A stretch of DNA of 64,000 nt from Noviherbaspirillum_A sp047237965. GTDB lineage: Bacteria > Pseudomonadota > Gammaproteobacteria > Burkholderiales > Burkholderiaceae_D. Within the stretch, counting starts at the first letter, position 1. Each line of letters opens with the position of its first letter. A model generated the notes under the pieces. That model made no database searches and was not told the origin of the DNA. It saw only the letters and a list, made by a program, of their open reading frames with translations. The stretch covers positions 744,001 to 808,000 of the forward strand of contig NZ_JBDFLX010000001.1 in NCBI RefSeq assembly GCF_047237965.1, read 5' to 3'. This document shows, in pieces, positions 59,602 through 64,000 of the stretch. The position numbers and the translations under genes were made by a program.

Positions 59602-59722
59602 CAAGATCGTGGCGCATGTGCTCACGGTCCAGCACGTGCGCCGGCTTATCCACATCCGGCATCTCGTCTGATTGCCCGGCTTTCATTAAAACCATCCATC
59701 CCAATGGAGAAGGAGACAAACC

Positions 59723-60736
59723 ATGTCCAGACAACCGTTCGCCCGCAAGCGCAATTCCCTGCCCGCCATGCTGGCGCCCCTGGTGGCCGTCGCGGCGATG
59801 CTCGCTCCCGGCGTGGGTGCGGCGACTGACGCAAGCACCTACCCAAGCAAGCCGATCAACCTGATCGTCGCCTACGCGGCGGGCGGCGGGTCGGACATGG
59901 TGGTGCGCCTGCTCACGCCTTTCATTGAAAAGGAGCTTGGCAACAACGCCAGAATCGTCGTCTCCAACAAGCCGGGCGCGGGCGGCGCGATCGGGTTCAG
60001 CGAGCTGGCGCGCTCCGCGCCGGACGGCTATACGATAGGCCTGATCAACACGCCGAACGTGTTGACGATACCGATCGAGCGCAAGACGACCTTTACCTGG
60101 CGCAGCTTCGATTTGCTCGGCAATATCGTGGACGACCCGGGCAATTTCTCGGTGCATGCCGACAGTCCGATTAAGTCCCTGCAGGAGCTGGCAAGGCAGG
60201 CGAAAGCCACGCCGGGAAAGATCAGCGTGGGAACCACCGGCACCGGCTCGGACGACCATCTGGCGATGCTGCTGTTCCAGAAGATTGCGAATGTGCAGAT
60301 GATCCATGTGCCGTACAAGGGCGCGTCGGAAGTGCGCACCGCGGCGCAGGGCCAGCAGATCGACGTGGCCGCGGTCAATATCGGCGAGGCCCAGCAGTTT
60401 GCCAAGGCCGGCACGCCCTTGCGCCATCTCGGCGTGATGAGCGCGGCACGCAATCCGCTGGCGCCGGATGTGCCGACTTTCAAGGAGCAGGGCTACGACA
60501 TCAACCTGGTGTCGCTGCGCGGCCTGGCTGCGCCCAAGGGCCTGCCGGCGGACATACGCGGCCGCCTCGTGGCCGCTACCGAGAAGGCCATCGCCAACCC
60601 GGAGTTCCAAAAGAAGGCAACGCAGGCCTTCGCGCCAGTGCGCTATCTGGCGCCGGACCGCTATGAAGCCGAGCTCAAGGAAAGCGACGAGCAATTCCAG
60701 AAATTGTGGAAAGACATGCCCTGGGGCGAGAAATAA
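59723..60736 (+). CDS. Bug-family tripartite tricarboxylate transporter receptor (TctC)
   Basis: A 337-residue periplasmic solute receptor with a signal peptide ending near GVGAA-TDAS. It shows the family pattern YPSKPINLIVAYAAGGGSDMVVR and the conserved VPYKGASEVRTA. Bug receptors bind carboxylates and are very numerous in Burkholderiales; membrane TctA/TctB genes are not adjacent. AAGGAG precedes the ATG. Placed within a hydroxy-acid operon, it probably captures the pathway substrate. Confidence 0.92.
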   Translation: MSRQPFARKRNSLPAMLAPLVAVAAMLAPGVGAATDASTYPSKPINLIVAYAAGGGSDMVVRLLTPFIEKELGNNARIVVSNKPGAGGAIGFSELARSAPDGYTIGLINTPNVLTIPIERKTTFTWRSFDLLGNIVDDPGNFSVHADSPIKSLQELARQAKATPGKISVGTTGTGSDDHLAMLLFQKIANVQMIHVPYKGASEVRTAAQGQQIDVAAVNIGEAQQFAKAGTPLRHLGVMSAARNPLAPDVPTFKEQGYDINLVSLRGLAAPKGLPADIRGRLVAATEKAIANPEFQKKATQAFAPVRYLAPDRYEAELKESDEQFQKLWKDMPWGEK

Positions 60737-60755
60737 TCAAGGAGGAGCAACGCTG

Positions 60756-62168
60756 ATGACCCGTCCTGAATTCCTGCATGCCTGTTGCGAGGTCCTCGGC
60801 GCCATGCACGTGCTGACCGCGCCGGAAGACATGGCGCCGTACCTCACCGACTGGCGCGGCCGGTTCACCGGCAGTGCCGCCGCCGTGCTGCGCCCCGCCG
60901 ATACCCTGCAGGTCGCGGCCGTCGTTGCCCTGTGCGCCGAGGCGAAGGTGCCGCTGGTGCCGCAGGGCGGCAATACCGGCCTGGTGCTGGGCAGCGTGCC
61001 CGACCTTGCGGGAAACGCGGTCGTGCTGTCCCTGAAACGCATGAACCGCATCCGTGCCATCGATCTCGTCAACAACACCATCACGGTGGAGGCCGGCAGC
61101 ATACTGGAAGAGGTGCAGAACGCGGCCAGCAAGGCGGACCGGCTGTTTCCGCTGTCGCTGGCGGCCGAAGGCAGTTGCACCATCGGCGGCAACCTGGCGA
61201 CCAACGCCGGGGGCACGGCCGTTCTGCGCTATGGCAGCATGCGCGACCTGTGCCTGGGACTGGAAGTGGTGACGGCGGACGGGAAGGTCTGGGATGGCCT
61301 GCGGGGACTGCGCAAGGATAATACCGGCTACGACCTGCGCAACCTCTTCATCGGCGCCGAAGGCACGCTGGGCATCATCACCGCCGCCGTGCTGAAGCTG
61401 TTCCCGCAGCCGAAGGCGCAGGTGACGGCACTGGCAGGCTTGAATACGCCGCAGGATGCGCTGCGCCTGCTGGCGATGGCGCAAGCCACCTGCGCTGCAG
61501 GCCTGACCGGATTCGAACTGATGTCGGCATGCAGCGTTGCGCTGGTGGCCAGGCATTTTCCGCAGATGCGGACCGGATTCCAGGACGCCCATGCCCAGTA
61601 TGTGCTGCTGGAGATTTCCGACAGCGAATCGGAAGCGCATGCCACTGCCATGCTCGAAGCAGTGGTCGAGGAGGCGATGGAAGGCGCGGTGCTGTGCGAT
61701 GCGGTCGTTGCCTCGTCCATTGCGCAGTCCAGGGCACTGTGGAGCCTCAGGGAACACATCACGCTGGCCCAGGCCGCCGAGGGCAAGCATGTCAAGCATG
61801 ATGTCTCGGTGCCGATTTCGTCGATCGCCGAGTTCATCGGCCAGACCGACGCGCTGCTGCAGCAGGCCTTTCCCGGATGCCGGATGGTGACCTTCGGGCA
61901 TCTTGGCGATGGCAACCTTCACTACAACGTGTCGGCGCCGGAGGCGATGGCGGATGAAGCCTTCATTCAACATCAGGAGGCCATCAACCTGATCGTGCAT
62001 GACAGCGCCGTGCGGTTCGGCGGCTCGATTTCGGCCGAACATGGACTGGGCATGCTCAAGCGCGACGAGATACGGCGCTACAAGTCAGACGTGGAAATGG
62101 AGCTGATGACGGCGATAAAGAAGGCGCTCGATCCGCATCAGCTGATGAACCCCGGCAAGGTGCTGTGA
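60756..62168 (+). CDS. FAD-linked 2-hydroxyacid oxidase/dehydrogenase (GlcD/D2HGDH type)
   Basis: A 470-residue flavoprotein. The FAD_binding_4 domain shows PQGGNTGLVLGS, GCTIGGNLATN-type sequence and GAEGTLGIITA. The C-terminal FAD-oxidase domain has HLGDGNLHYN and SISAEHGLGMLK. Members oxidise (R)-2-hydroxy acids such as D-lactate, glycolate or D-2-hydroxyglutarate. GGAGGAG lies before the ATG at 60756; the much longer open frame upstream is inside the Bug gene. It gives the cluster a second enantiomer-specific oxidation route. Confidence 0.92.
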   Translation: MTRPEFLHACCEVLGAMHVLTAPEDMAPYLTDWRGRFTGSAAAVLRPADTLQVAAVVALCAEAKVPLVPQGGNTGLVLGSVPDLAGNAVVLSLKRMNRIRAIDLVNNTITVEAGSILEEVQNAASKADRLFPLSLAAEGSCTIGGNLATNAGGTAVLRYGSMRDLCLGLEVVTADGKVWDGLRGLRKDNTGYDLRNLFIGAEGTLGIITAAVLKLFPQPKAQVTALAGLNTPQDALRLLAMAQATCAAGLTGFELMSACSVALVARHFPQMRTGFQDAHAQYVLLEISDSESEAHATAMLEAVVEEAMEGAVLCDAVVASSIAQSRALWSLREHITLAQAAEGKHVKHDVSVPISSIAEFIGQTDALLQQAFPGCRMVTFGHLGDGNLHYNVSAPEAMADEAFIQHQEAINLIVHDSAVRFGGSISAEHGLGMLKRDEIRRYKSDVEMELMTAIKKALDPHQLMNPGKVL

Positions 62169-62319
62169 GCCCGCGAGCCCGACCTCCCGACACGCTGCGC
62201 TGACTGCCTGTCGCAAGCCTTCTGGCAACGGCGCTCGATGGCTGACGGTAAGCCGGGGCCGTCGCGATCCTGCCGCGGCGCGGTATCATGCGGCTCCGAT
62301 TCATCGCTGCCCATCGTCC

Positions 62320-62946
62320 ATGCTCACGCCCGAACAGTTCTTCGCCTTCCTTGCCGCGGCCATCCTGATCACCGCGTCGCCCGGTCCGGACAACCTGATG
62401 GTGCTGGGCTTCGGCGTCTCGCGCGGGCGCAGGCAGGGCATGGTGTTCGGGCTGGGCTGCGCGCTCGGGTGCCTGAGCCATACGCTGCTTGCCGCGGTCG
62501 GCATCAGCGGGCTGATTGCGGCGTCGCCGATGGCGTTCGGCGCATTGAAGGTGGCGGGCGGCCTGTACCTGCTGTGGCTGGGCGTGCAGGCGCTGCGCAG
62601 CCGCGGCGGCGCCAAGGTGGGAACGGTGGCCGGACCGCAATTGCCCTTGCGCGCGCTGTTTGCCAAGGGCCTGTTTGCCAATGCGATCAATCCCAAGGTC
62701 GTGCTGTTCTTCCTTTCCTTCCTGCCCCAGTTCGTGATTGCCGACAACGGCCATGTGGCGCTGCAGACGGTGCAGCTGGGCCTGACATTCACGCTGCAGG
62801 CCGCCGTGCTGTTCGGGGCGCTAGGCTATTTCTCCGGCGGCATAGGGCAGTGGCTGCAACGGCGGCCGGGTGCGCCGCTCTGGCTCGATCGCATCGCCGG
62901 CATGATCTTCATCGGGCTCGGACTGAAGCTGATCGCCGGTCGATGA
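62320..62946 (+). CDS. LysE/RhtB-family exporter
   Basis: A 208-residue inner-membrane protein with six hydrophobic helices. The family N-terminus is present (ASPGPDNLMVLGFGVSRGRR), and the conserved NAINPKVVLFFLSFLPQF is near residue 125. Members export amino acids or related metabolites. It lies 150 bp after the FAD oxidase gene on the same strand, but need not be in that operon. Substrate is unknown. Convergent with the TonB receptor gene. Confidence 0.92.
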   Translation: MLTPEQFFAFLAAAILITASPGPDNLMVLGFGVSRGRRQGMVFGLGCALGCLSHTLLAAVGISGLIAASPMAFGALKVAGGLYLLWLGVQALRSRGGAKVGTVAGPQLPLRALFAKGLFANAINPKVVLFFLSFLPQFVIADNGHVALQTVQLGLTFTLQAAVLFGALGYFSGGIGQWLQRRPGAPLWLDRIAGMIFIGLGLKLIAGR

Positions 62947-62983
62947 CGGTCAGGCCGGCGACCAGCTTCATGTCACGGCCGCC

Positions 62984-64000
62984 TCAGTAGCGATACCTGA
63001 GTTCGGCGAACACGGTGCGCTGCGGGAAGGGATGAAACAGGAAGTACTTGCGGTTGTTGATGTTGTCGATGCCGGCGGCAACCGTCCAGTGCCTGTCATG
63101 CTTGTACTGCACCCGTGCATCAAGCACCAGGTAACTCTGAAAGCCCTGGTAAGTGCCGGGGTTGATATCGCTGTTGTCCACGGTCGCATAGACCCTGCTG
63201 CTGTAGCGCGCCGCCAGTGTGTGGCTCCATTGTTCGTCCGGCCGCCAGGTGGCTACCGCGGTGGCGCGCCATGCCGGTACATACGGCGTGCGTTTCCCGA
63301 CCGAGGTGGCGCCGGCGGCGGTTGGCGCATAGCCGCTGTTGGCCACGATCTTGGCATCCACGTAGGTCATGCTGGCCGACAGGTCGAGGCCGCGTGCCCA
63401 GGCATTGCGCCGCTCGGCCACCAGCTCGATGCCGCGCTGGCGGGTGCGGTCCAGGTTCTGCACGAAGGACAGCGGCGTGGCAATGCCGGCGATGGTGGAG
63501 GTCTGCGCAACCAGTGCATCGTCGACCAGTTCCCCGAAGAGCGACAGGCGCAGCCTGCCGTCGGCATCGCTGCGTTCCAGCGCCAGTTCTGCCGAGCGTA
63601 CGTCCTCGGGCTTGAGAAAGGGATTGGCCTGGATGAAGGCGGTGCCGGTCTGCACGCTCTGGTACAACTCGCCGACCGTGGGAAAGCGCAGCGCCCTGGC
63701 CAGCGAAGCCGTCGCCGACCACAGCGGCGCGGCTTGCCACGACAGCGAGAATTTGGGCGAGAAGCCGGACCGGCGCACTTCGGGCTGATTGATCGGAAAC
63801 AGCGCGCCGCTGGCGTTGCTGGAGAGATTGAAGCCGTCATAGGCGTGCCAGCGCTCGTAACGGCCGCCCACTGACGCCGTCAGCGATGGCGCGACCTGCC
63901 AGACATCCTGCGCCCACAGCGCCTCGGTCCGGGTGCTGCCGCGGGCATCGCCGGTCAGCGCGCCGGCGGCGCCGGTTTCCCATTGCGTAGTGGCGTAGCT
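62984..64000 (-). CDS. TonB-dependent outer-membrane receptor (N-terminus beyond window edge)
   Basis: The C-terminal 338 residues of a beta-barrel receptor. Alternating strands are clear (WSATASLARALRFPTVGELY, GIELVAERRNAWARGLDLSA), and the protein ends in FAELRYRY, a typical C-terminal aromatic BAM signal. The frame remains open to the right edge, so the plug domain and signal peptide lie outside. Likely substrates of this class are siderophores, cobalamin or metal chelates; none can be chosen from this fragment. Confidence 0.88.
   Translation of the reverse strand, partial: SYATTQWETGAAGALTGDARGSTRTEALWAQDVWQVAPSLTASVGGRYERWHAYDGFNLSSNASGALFPINQPEVRRSGFSPKFSLSWQAAPLWSATASLARALRFPTVGELYQSVQTGTAFIQANPFLKPEDVRSAELALERSDADGRLRLSLFGELVDDALVAQTSTIAGIATPLSFVQNLDRTRQRGIELVAERRNAWARGLDLSASMTYVDAKIVANSGYAPTAAGATSVGKRTPYVPAWRATAVATWRPDEQWSHTLAARYSSRVYATVDNSDINPGTYQGFQSYLVLDARVQYKHDRHWTVAAGIDNINNRKYFLFHPFPQRTVFAELRYRY

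Noticed and set aside
1..64000. CRISPR array, insertion sequences, prophage genes or riboswitch
   Set aside because: No regular spaced repeats, no transposase or phage-like proteins, and no leader with a recognisable aptamer pattern were seen on reading both strands.

Overview
The window reads as a chromosomal segment of a GC-rich betaproteobacterium, most likely Burkholderiales and probably Oxalobacteraceae (Herbaspirillum/Noviherbaspirillum/Massilia type). The basis is gene order and protein similarity recalled from family knowledge, not a database search: bamD / rluD-pgeF / phaC-phaR-rimO, ispD-ispF next to mfd and serB, an OmpR/EnvZ pair, lpxH-ppiB-ppiA opposite cysS-alkA-accA-tilS-lysC-tRNA-Ser. 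No plasmid, phage, IS or CRISPR signature was seen.

Layout. 1-3.7 kb: minus-strand acyl-CoA genes (acyl-CoA dehydrogenase running off the left edge, aminoglycoside-phosphotransferase-like protein, histidine phosphatase, PaaG-like crotonase) with a 12-bp palindrome in the likely promoter of the first two. 3.8-9.7 kb: glutathione transferase, PLP aminotransferase, PIN-domain protein, yaaA, bamD, rluD, pgeF. 9.7-15.5 kb: small membrane protein, PHA synthase phaC and its regulator phaR, rimO, a secreted protein, metC. 15.6-26.1 kb: a 717-residue ankyrin protein, a small membrane protein, serB, mfd, ispDF, and an OmpR/EnvZ-type two-component system. 26.2-29.9 kb: two small secreted proteins and a three-gene unit joining a periplasmic cupredoxin-like protein to a membrane GGDEF-EAL protein and a four-cysteine exported protein. 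30.2 kb: tRNA-Arg(ACG).

30.3-41.8 kb is the accessory part. It is visibly richer in A+T, has long gene-free stretches and mostly unrecognised or regulatory genes: several small ORFs, a DMT exporter, a PilZ protein, a LuxR-type response regulator, an SDR oxidoreductase, one OmpR-like regulator flanked by two paralogous winged-helix proteins with degenerate receiver domains, and two cold-shock genes in opposite orientation at the edges. No histidine kinase lies beside any of these regulators. This is the most unusual part of the window.

41.8-45.7 kb: a TRAP transporter operon (dctP, dctQ, dctM) with a hairpin after dctP and a repetitive GGLAEP insertion in dctM. 45.8-54.9 kb: LysR regulator, lpxH, two cyclophilins, then cysS, alkA, accA, tilS, lysC and tRNA-Ser(GCU). 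55.1-62.9 kb: a conserved hypothetical, then a LysR regulator divergent from a probable hydroxy-acid catabolic operon (RraA-type aldolase, FMN hydroxy-acid oxidase, NAD D-2-hydroxyacid dehydrogenase, Bug-type solute receptor, FAD-linked oxidase), followed by a LysE exporter. The right edge cuts a TonB-dependent receptor.

Starts were chosen from visible Shine-Dalgarno sequences and family lengths. Where I moved a start inward from the longest possible ORF the entry says so.
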